From NCBI GenBank assembly GCA_011799875.1, contig CM022299.1, forward strand, positions 30,965,996 to 31,029,995: 64,000 nt of DNA, written 5' to 3'. Source of the DNA: Thinopyrum elongatum. Taxonomy: Eukaryota; Streptophyta; Magnoliopsida; Poales; Poaceae. Made by a program: the position numbers and the translations under genes. Numbering within the stretch: position 1 is the first letter of the stretch; the number at the start of each line of letters is the position of its first letter. The notes beneath the pieces were generated by a model, which did not search any database, was not told the origin of the DNA, and saw only the letters and a program-made list of their open reading frames with translations. Shown one piece after another: positions 22,897-36,500 of this stretch.

Positions 22897-23273
22897 CGAC
22901 TGCCTCTAGGAGTCCCCCTTTCCAACTCTTTGGCCGAAGTTGAGTCTAGTGGTCAAAAACTGTTTTACTAACTTGGCTGTGTGGCTTACGGGCCCACGTC
23001 GCCAACTGGGTGGTATTAGGATCTTTTATTCCTCGTCTTTACTCTGGGATTCTAATCTCTCATCTATTCGGGTTTAATAAAATTTACTAACACCGACATT
23101 TAGGTTCTCGTTAGTTCTATCCACCCGGAGAGCTGGATTCAGTGCGATTTCCCTGACGTTGATCTGATTAGTCTGATAATCATTTTCCTTTCCATTGTTT
23201 TGTTTAACCTTTCCTTCCGAGATCGGTTATATTTCTCATTGTCTTATGACAACCCTGAACCTTTCTGTTTCAG

Positions 23274-23954
23274 ATGGATCGACTATTTCCACCGCGGCCT
23301 ACGACCCAGCTTGTGCTTCGCACTTGGGCTCGTGATGCCCCTGGATTTCCAGCTGTTCTGATCGCCCTCCTGAGTAGACTGGGTTACCGCTGGTATCCCG
23401 AGTACATGGTCTATGAGGTTTACCGCGAGTTCAACCAGGAACAGTACTATGCTGAAGTTCGGATTTATGATCAGCAGAACAACTCAGACACTGAGCTACA
23501 CCTTTTTCATGGATTAGGCGTGACGATTGAGATGGCAGTACATGATGCCACCTACTCTGCTGTCGCACGTCTCCGAGGAGAGCACAATGCTAACTTGGAT
23601 GATACTGTGTTTCGGTAAATTCCGTATGCACCTGTTGGAGATGCTACTGGATTTTACACAGCTATCTGTGCCCCGTACGAGTCTCGACGCTACGACCCGC
23701 AGGTTCTGATTCAGTGCACTCAGGCTCTGGATCGCACTGTCCGGGCTCTGGCCGTCGAGTTGTTCGCTACTCGAGCACGCTACTACGAGGCAATGACACA
23801 GTTGCTACCAGCTGTTCGTGCAGGGATACATCCGGAGGATATTCTTTACCCACGCAGGACCGAGATGCCGCCAGGTATTGATTGGCCTGCAGTGGGAGGT
23901 CACACGCCTGCACGTGGACCTCTTCTTACAGTTCGAGACCGGGTTCTGCATTAG
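23274..23954 (+). pseudogene. Accessory ORF between PBS and gag, copy 1
   Basis: A 227-codon frame starts at ATG 23274 and would end at TAG 23952-23954, but TAA at 23616-23618 interrupts it. The frame is otherwise preserved on both sides (VFR, stop, then IPYAPVGDATGFYTA). It has no gag or pol motif. It is conserved upstream of gag in a group of Triticeae Gypsy elements as far as I recall. The second copy (32579-33259) carries the same TAA, so the stop is older than the duplication. Role unknown. Confidence 0.55.
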
Positions 23955-24289
23955 AGTGCACATGGAGCATAGGATCCTGCCGCGACGAACATTCGTCGTC
24001 CGCACTTGCAGTTACCCCGTTTCCGTGGTTTTCTCCGACGCTGATGTAGCCTTTGCTATGTCACGTTGTGTACTTCCTTACCGCGTGCCTGCGTGCCGCC
24101 TAGTGTGTCTCTAGTTTTTCAATTTGCGCCGTTATGCTGCCCGATTTTAACCGACTGTGTATGGATCTGTATGTCTTAATGACTACTTTAAGCATCTATT
24201 GCACTCTTTCAATAATGTCGAGTTACCTCATGTTTATTGTTAAACACTTGCATAAGCTATCGCTGAAATACCCCTGTTGGAATAGCAGG

Positions 24290-27200
24290 ATGGCTGACAA
24301 CAACCCGCCACCGCCACCACCACCTGATTACATGGCAGCGATGATGCAACAGTTTGAACTCAACCGCCAGTTTATGACGGGGATTATGCAGCAATTCCCT
24401 CGTCCTGAAGCTAATCAGCAGCAACCATCCATTACCTTGCCAGAGTTCATGAGGCTCAGTCCATCGTTTTTCCGCAACACAGTCAACCCACTGGATGCAG
24501 ATGACTGGCTGCGTGATATCTCTCATGAGATGGAGTCTGCTGGTGTCGCCGAAATTAACTATGTCACTTTTGCGACATATCTTCTTAAGGGTCCCGCAGC
24601 CCAATGGTGGGCCACTCACCGACAGACTCTGCCGCCTGGTACTGTCGTCACTTGGGCAGAGTTCAAGATTGCTTTCCGTGCCCGCTACATTCCTCTAGCT
24701 GTCATAGCTAGGAAGAAGGCTGAGTTCCGTAGCCTTGTCCAAGGAAACAAGACTGTGGAAGTCTATCAGCGCGAGTTTCTAGACTTATCTCGTTACGCTG
24801 AAGAGGACATTCCTACTGATGAACGCAGACAGGAGAAGTTTCGTGAAGGACTGCACCATGACATTCAGTTAGCCCTTCTTGTTCAAGAATACCCTCATTT
24901 CGCCACCTTGGTGAATAAGGCCATCATGGTTGAAACTGGACTTAAGAAGCACAAGGAAGCGTCCAGACGCACCCGTGAGTCGGGCTCATCTTCGGGCTCG
25001 TCTTCCCAGAAGCGACGCATCTGGTTTCCCCAAGGCATGTTCCGTTCAGCAGCTCCTGCAAACAGGCCCTCTTATGCTGCACCACGCCTGCCACCTCCAC
25101 CACCGAGACAGCCTCTGCCAACTCCAGCACCTCGAGCTCCAGCACCTCGTCCTGACAGCGGACTATGCTTTAAGTGTGGCAAGCCAGGTCACCGTGCTAG
25201 AGATTGTTCTCAGAATCAGAATCAACTGGCTCTCCCTTCTGCTGGCCGTGGTATTCCCCAACAGCGCAACTATAATGCCAGACCTTCTTATGGTCGTGGG
25301 CAGTACTACCACGTCAACATGTCTGAAGCTCCAAATCAACCAGATACTGTGATGGGTACACTTCTCGTTAATTCAGTACCTGCATCCGTTTTATTTGATT
25401 CAGGAGCATCGCATTCGTTTATGTCGGATAAATTCGCACTCATGCATGAAGTTAAATGTGATATGCTATCCCAAAAGATACGAGTAAATACTCCCGCGGG
25501 ACACTGTCAAACCTCCTTGGTTAGCCCTGATGTTGTGGTTAATATCGAAGGGTTAGAGTTCCGAGCATCCCCCATTATTCTCAACTCCTCTGGTATTGAT
25601 CTTATTTTGGGAATGGATTGGTTGAAGGCCCACTACGCCTCAATCAACTGTGCCACTAAAGTGGTACACCTTCTACATCCCTCGAACGAGATAGTGAACT
25701 ATCAAGCTCACATTACCCAGAACGCTGAGGCTCAAATTTATGCCTTGAACGCGTTGAATGCTTCTCCACTTGATGGGATCGAGAATATCCCAGTGGTCTG
25801 TGACTTCCTAGATGTTTTTCCAGAAGAACTTCCAGGAATACCCCCTGCTAGAGCTGTCGAGTTCGTCATCGACTTGAAGCCTGGCACCACTCCTATTGCG
25901 AAGCGTCCCTACAAGATGCCTCTGCACCACCTCATCGAGCTTAAGGAGGAAATTGATAAATCCTTAAGGAAGGGTTTCATTCGCCCCAGTTCCTCTGCAT
26001 GGGGAGCACCATCTCTTTTCGTCAAGAAGAAAGATGGAACGAATAGGTTGGTCCAAGATTATCGTCCTATCAACCAGGCAACCATTCAGAATAAATATCC
26101 ACTTCCCCGGATCAACGATTTATATGATCAACTCGCTGGATCTTCGATGTTTTCTAAACTCGACTTGAGGTTGGGTTATCACCAGATCCGTGTTCGCAAA
26201 GAGGATATTCCGAAGACTGCATTCGTTACTCGTTATGGCCCTTACGAGTACACAGTCATGTCGTTTGGCTTAACAAACGCTCCAGCTGCATTCTCCCGCC
26301 TAATGAATTACATATTCATGGATTACCTCGAAAAATTCGTCATGGTATATCTGGATGATATTCTGGTTTATTCGAAGAACAAAGAAGAACATGCTGAGCA
26401 TCTTCGCCTTGTTCTGGAGAGACTTCGAGAGCACCAATTATATGCCAAGTACTCGAAGTGCGAATTCTGGCTTTCCGAGGTAACCTACCTTGGACATGTC
26501 ATCTCCAAGGATGGTATTGCAGTTAACCCGGAGCGAGTTCAGGCTATTCTTGACTGGACCCCTCCGAAGAATGTCAAGCAAGTCAGAAGTTTCCTCGGGC
26601 TTGCAAGTTATTGTCGCCGATTCATCGAAAATTTCTCCAAGATTGCCAAGCCCCTAACTAATCTGCTTCACAAAGGCGTTAAGTTTGAGTGGACAGACAA
26701 ATGTCAGGAAAGCTTCCAGACCCTCAAGGACAAGCTGACTTCTGCTCCAGTCCTTGCTCCTCCAGACTCCCGCAAAGATTTTGTTATCTTCTGCGACGCC
26801 TCTCGCCAAGGACTAGGTTGTGTCCTAATGCAAGAGCGAAGAGTTATTGCTTATGCTTCGCGACAACTGCGTCCACATGAAGAGAATTACCCAGTGCATG
26901 ACCTCGAACTTGCTGCTGTCATTTATGCTTTGAAGCAGTGGCGTCATTACCTCCTTGGTAATCGGTGTGAAATTTACACCGATCATCAGAGCTTGAAGTA
27001 CTTGTTCACTCAACCGGAACTTAATCTTCGCCAGCAGCGTTGGTTGGAAACAATCACCGATTATGACTGTGGAATTTCATACACTCCCGGCAAAGCTAAT
27101 GTGATGGCTGATGCTTTGAGCCGCAAGTCATACTGTAGTAACCTCATGGTAAAACAAGCTCAACCCCAGCTATATGAAGAATTGCGCAAGCTGAATCTCT

Positions 27201-28107
27201 GCATTATTCTGCAAGGTTCTCTTAATAACCTTGTGATACAGTCAGATCTTGAGAAAGCTGTCAAGATTGCGCAAGCTAAAGATGCCGAAATTGGCCTAAT
27301 GAAGAAAGAGCTTCACCTCCAAAAGTACAGGGATTTCTCGATTGCTGAAGATGGAACCTTGTACTTCCGAGATCGCATTGTAGTACCTCGCTTTGAGCTG
27401 ATGACTGACAAAGTCATGAAGGAGGCCCATGATACACCGTTATCTATCCATCCGGGTAGTACCAAGATGTATCGAGATCTTCGTCAAAGGTACTGGTGGT
27501 CTAGAATGAAGCAAGATATTGCTCGTTATGTTGCCGAGTGTGACGTTTGTCGTCGCGTGAAGGCAGAACATCAGAAACCTGCTGGAATTCTGCAACCGCT
27601 CCCTATTCCTCTATGGAAGTGGGATAAAGTGCAAATGGACTTCATTACTGGTCTTCCCAAGTCTTAGAAGGGTCACGATGCTATTCTTGTCGTCGTTGAC
27701 CAACTTTCCAAGGTTGCACACTTTCTGCCAGTTAAGGAGACTATTACTGCTAGTCAGTTAGCAGAGCTATATATCTCCAGAATTGTTTCACTCCATGGTA
27801 TTCCCAAGGAAATCAGTTCAGACCGTGGCAGCATTTTCACTGGCCATTTCTGGGAAAGTTTCCAGAAAGCAATGGGAACTCATATTACCTGGAGTTCAGC
27901 TTATCATCCCCAATCTCAAGGCCAAGTTGAGCGCGTTAATCAAGTGCTTGAAGACATGCTACGAGCCTGTGTTATATCCTTCGGTAAGAAATGGGAGGAA
28001 TCTCTCCCGTATGCCGAGTTCTCTTATAACAACAGTTATCAAGCCAGCTTAAAAATGGCCCCATTTGAGGTTCTTTATGGACGTAAATGTCGAACCCCTC
28101 TGAATTG
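24290..28107 (+). pseudogene. gag-pol copy 1, nonsense and truncated
   Basis: The start is set at ATG 24290 ([14 protein letters not shown]); the in-frame extension to 24134 looks like leader. Domains in order: gag, zinc knuckle [14 protein letters not shown] (about 25166-25207), protease [12 protein letters not shown] with YLDDIL near 26350, RNase [11 protein letters not shown], integrase zinc finger and the first catalytic region [12 protein letters not shown] at 27665-27667 replaces the CAG present in copy 2. The frame then continues to 28107, where the element is cut off inside the integrase C-terminal region and joined to LTR2. No chromodomain is left. Confidence 0.88.
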
Positions 28108-30026
28108 ATCAAACACTGCTGGAAAAATGTTCATTTAATGGTAAATAATCCAGAAACCTTTCTAAAATCAACATCAAAATGTTTGGAGTTGGATAAATGA
28201 CTCAAACAAGTTGGAACAGACCCAAAAACAGGATATTTGATATATTTAAAATCATATTAAATTCAAACAAACTTCAAATCAGTCCAAACCACTTTTTGGT
28301 GAGAGATAATATTGCATTGCAATATTTGGGTCAACTCTCACATTTTACAAAAGTGCTAAAGTGTGCTAGCTATTTTGGAACAGAAAAGAATAAAGAAAAA
28401 GGTAAAACAAAAACAGAAAAAAAAAATACAACGAGGCACTGTGCACTGGGCCTAAGTGCACAGTGCCCCGACAGCCGGCCCATCTGGCCCAGTCTCTCTC
28501 TCTCCTTCGCGCTGTCGCCTTCTCCCTGGCCGAGCGCGCGCTCGCCGCTCCGGCGCCGACACCCCGACGCCGCAGGCCAGGCGAGAGGATAAGGAGGAGC
28601 TCCCTCTGCCTCCTCTCCGTCCCTATCCACTTCCCCCTCGCTCGCTTGCCCACTCCCTCCTTCCTCCTCCTCCAGATCCACCGAAACCGAGCGCCTCCGT
28701 CGCCGTGGCCTTGCCGTAGACGCGGCCACCGTCGTCCCCGAGCTCAGCCAACACGCCTGCGAGCTCCGCCGTCCTCGACTCCTTCGACTCCGACCGCGAG
28801 TGGAGGCGGGGAGGCCCTGATGAAGCCGGAGTACTCCGCCCCCTTTCTTCTCTGACGCCGGCGAGCCCCGACGATTCGCCGACGTTCTGCACTCCTAAGC
28901 TTCCAACGGCTTTACGTAGCCTCTCGGTGAGCAGCCCCTCATCCTTCCCCCGCGCTCCCCTAGCCTTCTGCGCCTCCGTAGCCGCCGCGCCATGGCCGCC
29001 CGAACCGAGCTCCGCCGTTGAGCTCGAGGCCGTTGCAGCAGTGGCCGTCACGACCCACCGGGCTCGCCGTCGCGTTCGTGGCGTCAAGTAGATGCCGAAG
29101 GAGTAGAGCGCAGCCCGTTTTGACCTCTGCATCACCACGCGCGAGTCCGCCGGGTTTCGGCTTCCGCCAAACCTCAACGCCGGCGTGATTCCGGGCATCC
29201 CCTGGTCCGGCAAGTGCCACCACTCGACGCGCGAGTTCACTGGCTTTCGAACGCACCCAACCGCAGCTCGAACCGAGCCCTGTGGGCGATTTCCGAGCAC
29301 TCCGGCGATCTTCCGCCGCAGAATCGGTCGCCGGCGCAACTCCGGCGCCGGCCGCCGACGTGGCCGCCACGTGGGTCGCCCTGGGTCACTGACCCGTGGG
29401 CCCCAGGGGCCCGACCGGCCAGCTGACCGGTCAGCCCTGCTGACTGGACCGGCCCAGTCGCTGACACGTGGGCCCCACCTCCCTGTTAATCTAATTAAAA
29501 CATTTTAGAAATAAAAATAAACTAATTACCCTAATGAGTCTATGACATGTGGGACCAGAAGCCTAATTAGCTAATTAGATTAGTTTAACTCACTGTTTAG
29601 GTAAACAGAGGCTGACATGTGGGTCCCACTGGACCCACATGTCATATTTGACTTAGTCAGCCGACTGTTGACTTGCTGACGTCAGCAGCGCGTCATGCTG
29701 ACGTCATAATTCATTTTCTGATAAATAAAATAATTCCAGAAATTCAAATAAACTTTAAAAATTAATAACTTTTAAACCGTAGCTCGGATCGAAAAAGTTA
29801 AAACATGAAAGTTGCTCAGAACGACGAGCCGAGTCTGATCGTGCCGTCTGTTTCTCCATCGGAACCTACTACGTAGAAGAACTCGTAACTCCGGACCCGA
29901 ATCCGGCAGATGAATAGTGCACACACGTCGGATATTAAATCCCAGAATAATTCTAAAAATAACTAAAATGACTTAGATGCATAATTAGGCAACCCTGCAC
30001 TGCATCATAGCATCACACGCACCGTA

Positions 30027-30344
30027 TTGCATTTGTTTGCATTATGTTTACCTGTTTCTTCCCCCTCTTCTCTCTCGATAGACCCCGACGTTGACGTAGC
30101 TCCCGAGGCAGACGCCGCACAGGAGTACGACTACGTCCCCGACGATACTACTGAAGACCTTGCCCTTGCCCCCGAGCAAACAAGCAAGCACCCCCATTTT
30201 GAGCATGCCTATATCGCCTATTCCCTTCCCTCTTATGCTTGCATTAGAACTGCTACTGCTACTGTTTTCCTATACCTGCTGCATAGCCTGATTATTGTAC
30301 CCTGCTTTGTTACCTTACTGGTTATCCTAGACTGCTTAGTATAG
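30027..30344 (+). CDS. LTR-borne short ORF (105 codons), LTR2 copy
   Basis: Same protein as the copy at 20721-21038. It lies in the part of LTR2 that is nearly identical to the outer LTRs. Confidence 0.33.
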   Translation: MHLFALCLPVSSPSSLSIDPDVDVAPEADAAQEYDYVPDDTTEDLALAPEQTSKHPHFEHAYIAYSLPSYACIRTATATVFLYLLHSLIIVPCFVTLLVILDCLV

Positions 30345-31769
30345 GCTGGGTAGAGACACGACAGAGACCTCCACTTGATCCCGACTGCCCTGCTGGATAT
30401 CAGAAGACCCGATCATCGGGATTGAAGACCAGACCCTGGCACCGCACATCACTACCCCTTAGTTGCCGACACTGCTGGGTTACCGTCGAGTGCCGAGGGT
30501 GATACCTCGTTAGCACTTCTGATGTTAACCTTGTAGGTTAGTTACTCGGTCGTGGTAAGCGAGGGTGATTCCTCCTACACCACCCCCGATAACGACATCG
30601 TCGCGCAACCTCTCAAGTGTGGACCTCGAGGGTGATTCCTCCTTCATTCACCTTGATGATAACATCGAGCGGGAACTCCATCGAGGGTGATTCCTCATGG
30701 TTCCCTTCGGTGTCAGACACACAGTTACCTTGGATATTATGACTTGACTATGAACCACGATACTAAAGACGGGTCGGCCCTGAGGGGTACCCGCGCGAGC
30801 TTATTGCGAAGTGATGTGGAGTCGGGTTGACCTGGATGGTGCCCGCGAGATAACTACGAGGCGTGGCCGGGCATTCTTAGCCCTTGCCGCAAGTCCTCGA
30901 GACGGGGCGACGGGGTCACATCGATCGTGAGTCTCTGCTCGTTTCCGCGCGCTCCTAATCCACTACGGTTTGGATATTTGATCCGAGGGGCCTCTGGCCC
31001 GATAGCACTAACCATCACGTGGGCATAGTATGGGCGTTCTGCGTCGTATACTTCAGCCGGAGCTTAATGGACGTCAGCGACTGAGCGGCGCGTGCTGAAT
31101 TGGACTGGGAACGCAATCGCGCTTGTATAAGGGGTTGCTAGGTCTGCTTTCAGCCGCGTACGCAACGTGCAGGAGTTCCCGGGGCGAAGGCCCAAGACCC
31201 CTGGGCGCATAGGTTTAGTCCGGCGTGCTGACCTCTCTGTTAGGTATTCGGTCGGGTTGCGGCGTGTTGCTTAGCCGAGGCCGGGCATGACCCAGAAAAG
31301 TGTGTCCGGCCGGAGTTAAGCGAGCATGGTGGGTAAGTTGGTGCACCCCTGCAGGGAAGAAACTTCTATCGATAGCCTGTCCTACGGTAACGGACACTCG
31401 GAGTTGTATCCCGATCGGTACAACTAGAACATGTGATGAGAATTGGATAGTACGGCTCTGGGATTGCTTTCTCGCAGGGAGTCGAGAAAGGATCTCAGGT
31501 CGAGGTTGATGATACTACTACTACTACTACTTTACATTATTGTTCATCTGCTCTTTCCTGATGCTGCAAGACTGTCGAAGATTGTTGAAGATGCTAGTCT
31601 TCGATAGGACTAGGCTTTCCCCCTCTATTCTGGCATTTCTGCAGCCCAGTCCACATATACAGCCATTCCTTTGACAATGTTGCATATGTAGTGTAGATCC
31701 TTGCTTGCTGAGTACTTCGGATGAGTACTCACGTTTGCTTTATTTTCTTTTTCCCCCATATTCCTTTTG

Positions 31770-31880
31770 ATGCCACCAGACGACGGAGCCCCTGAGTCAG
31801 AAGCCCCAGCTGACGACCAGTACTACTACCCGCCTGGCGAGTACTACTACTACGAGGAGCCGTTCGACGACCAGGAGTAG
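31770..31880 (+). CDS. LTR-borne Tyr/Asp-rich microprotein, LTR2 copy
   Basis: 36 codons, identical to the copy at 22465-22575. Confidence 0.33.
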   Translation: MPPDDGAPESEAPADDQYYYPPGEYYYYEEPFDDQE

Positions 31881-32189
31881 GATCGGAGGGTCCAGGGCAG
31901 GAGGCCTACGCCTTTCGATCGTAGTATTTTATTTTACCCCGCCTCTGTGAAGGCCTAATTCTCTCTATGTAATATATCTGTACCCAGATATCTAATGCTT
32001 CCGCTGACGCTTGTATGCCATCGAGCTATGTATTCGAGCCCTCGAGGCCCTGGCTTGTAATATTAAGCTTGTATGACTTTATTTTATGTTTTAGAGTTGT
32101 GTTGTGATATCTTCAAGTGAGTCCTTAGGTTTGATCGTGCGCATTTGCATGTATGATTAGTGCACGATTAAGCCGGGGTCGTCACAGGT

Positions 32190-32201
32190 TGGTATCAGAG
32201 C
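32190..32201 (+). promoter_or_regulatory. Primer-binding site, copy 2
   Basis: TGGTATCAGAGC three bases after LTR2; the same tRNA-iMet complement as copy 1. Confidence 0.9.
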
Positions 32202-32578
32202 CGACTGCCTCTAGGAGTCCCCCTTTCCAACTCTTTGGCCGAAGTTGAGTCTAGTGGTCAAAAACTGTTTTACTAACTTGGCTGTGTGGCTTACGGGCCC
32301 ACGTCGCCAACTGGGTGGTATTAGGATCTTTTATTCCTCGTCTTTACTCTGGGATTCTAATCTCTCATCTATTCGGGTTTAATAAAATTTACTAACACCG
32401 ACATTTAGGTTCTCGTTAGTTCTATCCACCCGGAGAGCTGGATTCAGTGCGATTTCCCTGACGTTGATCTGATTAGTCTGATAATCATTTTCCTTTCCAT
32501 TGTTTTGTTTAACCTTTCCTTCCGAGATCGGTTATATTTCTCATTGTCTTATGACAACCCTGAACCTTTCTGTTTCAG

Positions 32579-33259
32579 ATGGATCGACTATTTCCACCGC
32601 GGCCTACGACCCAGCTTGTGCTTCGCACTTGGGCTCGTGATGCCCCTGGATTTCCAGCTGTTCTGATCGCCCTCCTGAGTAGACTGGGTTACCGCTGGTA
32701 TCCCGAGTACATGGTCTATGAGGTTTACCGCGAGTTCAACCAGGAACAGTACTATGCTGAAGTTCGGATTTATGATCAGCAGAACAACTCAGACACTGAG
32801 CTACACCTTTTTCATGGATTAGGCGTGACGATTGAGATGGCAGTACATGATGCCACCTACTCTGCTGTCGCACGTCTCCGAGGAGAGCACAATGCTAACT
32901 TGGATGATACTGTGTTTCGGTAAATTCCGTATGCACCTGTTGGAGATGCTACTGGATTTTACACAGCTATCTGTGCCCCGTACGAGTCTCGACGCTACGA
33001 CCCGCAGGTTCTGATTCAGTGCACTCAGGCTCTGGATCGCACTGTCCGGGCTCTGGCCGTCGAGTTGTTCGCTACTCGAGCACGCTACTACGAGGCAATG
33101 ACACAGTTGCTACCAGCTGTTCGTGCAGGGATACATCCGGAGGATATTCTTTACCCACGCAGGACCGAGATGCCGCCAGGTATTGATTGGCCTGCAGTGG
33201 GAGGTCACACGCCTGCACGTGGACCTCTTCTTACAGTTCGAGACCGGGTTCTGCATTAG
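32579..33259 (+). pseudogene. Accessory ORF between PBS and gag, copy 2
   Basis: Identical in layout to 23274-23954, including the internal TAA (32921-32923). This copy lies upstream of the intact gag-pol. Confidence 0.55.
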
Positions 33260-33594
33260 AGTGCACATGGAGCATAGGATCCTGCCGCGACGAACATTCG
33301 TCGTCCGCACTTGCAGTTACCCCGTTTCCGTGGTTTTCTCCGACGCTGATGTAGCCTTTGCTATGTCACGTTGTGTACTTCCTTACCGCGTGCCTGCGTG
33401 CCGCCTAGTGTGTCTCTAGTTTTTCAATTTGCGCCGTTATGCTGCCCGATTTTAACCGACTGTGTATGGATCTGTATGTCTTAATGACTACTTTAAGCAT
33501 CTATTGCACTCTTTCAATAATGTCGAGTTACCTCATGTTTATTGTTAAACACTTGCATAAGCTATCGCTGAAATACCCCTGTTGGAATAGCAGG

Positions 33595-36500
33595 ATGGCT
33601 GACAACAACCCGCCACCGCCACCACCACCTGATTACATGGCAGCGATGATGCAACAGTTTGAACTCAACCGCCAGTTTATGACGGGGATTATGCAGCAAT
33701 TCCCTCGTCCTGAAGCTAATCAGCAACAACCATCCATTACCTTGCCAGAGTTCATGAGGCTCAGTCCATCGTTTTTCCGCAACACAGTCAACCCACTGGA
33801 TGCAGATGACTGGCTGCGTGATATCTCTCATGAGATGGAGTCTGCTGGTGTCGCCGAAATTAACTATGTCACTTTTGCGACATATCTTCTTAAGGGTCCC
33901 GCAGCCCAATGGTGGGCCACTCACCGACAGACTCTGCCGCCTGGTATTGTCGTCACTTGGGCAGAGTTCAAGATTGCTTTCCGTGCCCGCTACATTCCTC
34001 TAGCTGTCATAGCTAGGAAGAAGGCTGAGTTCCGTAGCCTTGTCCAAGGAAACAAGACTGTGGAAGTCTATCAGCGCGAGTTTCTAGACTTATCTCGTTA
34101 CGCTGAAGAGGACATTCCTACTGATGAACGCAGACAGGAGAAGTTTCGTGAAGGACTGCACCATGACATTCAGTTAGCCCTTCTTGTTCAAGAATACCCT
34201 GATTTCGCCACCTTGGTGAATAAGGCCATCATGGTTGAAACTGGACTTAAGAAGCACAAGGAAGCGTCCAGACGCACCCGTGAGTCGGGCTCATCTTCGG
34301 GCTCGTCTTCCCAGAAGCGACGCATCTGGTTTCCCCAAGGCATGTTCCGTTCAGCAGCTCCTGCAAACAGGCCCTCTTATGCTGCACCACGCCTGCCACC
34401 TCCACCACCGAGACAGCCTCTGCCAACTCCAGCACCTCGAGCTCCAGCACCTCGTCCTGACAGCGGACTATGCTTTAAGTGTGGCAAGCCAGGTCACCGT
34501 GCTAGAGATTGTTCTCAGAATCAGAATCAACTGGCTCTCCCTTCTGCTGGCCGTGGTATTGGCCGTGGTATTCCCCAACAGCGCAACTATAATGCCAGAC
34601 CTTCTTATGGTCGTGGGCAGTACTACCACGTCAACATGTCTGAAGCTCCAAATCAACCAGATACTGTGATGGGTACACTTCTCGTTAATTCAGTACCTGC
34701 ATCCGTTTTATTTGATTCAGGAGCATCGCATTCGTTTATGTCGGATAAATTCGCACTCATGCATGAAGTTAAATGTGATATGCTACCCCAAAAGATACGA
34801 GTAAATACTCCCGCGGGACACTGTCAAACCTCCTTGGTTAGCCCTGATGTTGTGGTTAATATCGAAGGGTTAGAGTTCCGAGCATCCCCCATTATTCTCA
34901 ACTCCTCTGGTATTGATCTTATTTTGGGAATGGATTGGTTGAAGGCCCACTACGCCTCAATCAACTGTGCCACTAAAGTGGTACACCTTCTACATCCCTC
35001 GAACGAGATAGTGAACTATCAAGCTCACATTACCCAGAACGCTGAGGCTCAAATTTATGCCTTGAACGCGTTGAATGCTTCTCCACTTGATGGGATCGAG
35101 AATATCCCAGTGGTCTGTGACTTCCCAGATGTTTTTCCAGAAGAACTTCCAGGAATACCCCCTGCTAGAGCTGTCGAGTTCGTCATCGACTTGAAGCCTG
35201 GCACCACTCCTATTGCGAAGCGTCCCTACAAGATGCCTCCGCACCACCTCATCGAGCTTAAGGAGGAAATTGATAAATCCTTAAGGAAGGGTTTCATTCG
35301 CCCCAGTTCCTCTGCATGGGGAGCACCATCTCTTTTCGTCAAGAAGAAAGATGGAACGAATAGGTTGGTCCAAGATTATCGTCCTATCAACCAGGCAACC
35401 ATTCAGAATAAATATCCACTTCCCCGGATCAACGATTTATATGATCAACTCGCTGGATCTTCGATGTTTTCTAAACTCGACTTGAGGTTGGGTTATCACC
35501 AGATCCGTGTTCGCAAAGAGGATATTCCGAAGACTGCATTCGTTACTCGTTATGGCCCTTACGAGTACACAGTCATGTCGTTTGGCTTAACAAACGCTCC
35601 AGCTGCATTCTCCCGCCTAATGAATTACATATTCATGGATTACCTCGAAAAATTCGTCATGGTATATCTGGATGATATTCTGGTTTATTCGAAGAACAAA
35701 GAAGAACATGCTGAGCATCTTCGCCTTGTTCTGGAGAGACTTCGAGAGCACCAATTATATGCCAAGTACTCGAAGTGCGAATTCTGGCTTTCCGAGGTAA
35801 CCTACCTTGGACATGTCATCTCCAAGGATGGTATTGCAGTTAACCCGGAGCGAGTTCAGGCTATTCTTGACTGGACCCCTCCGAAGAATGTCAAGCAAGT
35901 CAGAAGTTTCCTCGGGCTTGCAAGTTATTGTCGCCGATTCATCGAAAATTTCTCCAAGATTGCCAAGCCCCTAACTAATCTGCTTCACAAAGGCGTTAAG
36001 TTTGAGTGGACAGACAAATGTCAGGAAAGCTTCCAGACCCTCAAGGACAAGCTGACTTCTGCTCCAGTCCTTGCTCCTCCAGACTCCCGCAAAGATTTTG
36101 TTATCTTCTGCGACGCCTCTCGCCAAGGACTAGGTTGTGTCCTAATGCAAGAGCGAAGAGTTATTGCTTATGCTTCGCGACAACTGCGTCCACATGAAGA
36201 GAATTACCCAGTGCATGACCTCGAACTTGCTGCTGTCATTTATGCTTTGAAGCAGTGGCGTCATTACCTCCTTGGTAATCGGTGTGAAATTTACACCGAT
36301 CATCAGAGCTTGAAGTACTTGTTCACTCAACCGGAACTTAATCTTCGCCAGCAGCGTTGGTTGGAAACAATCACCGATTATGACTGTGGAATTTCATACA
36401 CTCCCGGCAAAGCTAATGTGATGGCTGATGCTTTGAGCCGCAAGTCATACTGTAGTAACCTCATGGTAAAACAAGCTCAACCCCAGCTATATGAAGAATT

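Larger units (their letters stand above)
28108..32186 (+). repeat. Middle LTR (LTR2), 5'-truncated and chimeric
   Basis: The first about 150 bp of the LTR are missing. From 28108 to about 29384 the sequence is a clearly diverged relative of LTR1/LTR3, with many substitutions and indels. From about 29385 to 32186 it is nearly identical to them. The switch falls near GGTCACTGACCCGTGGGCC. The left junction at 28107/28108 shows microhomology between pol (GGTCAGAAACTGGGG) and LTR (TCAAACACTGCTGG). Confidence 0.85.
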
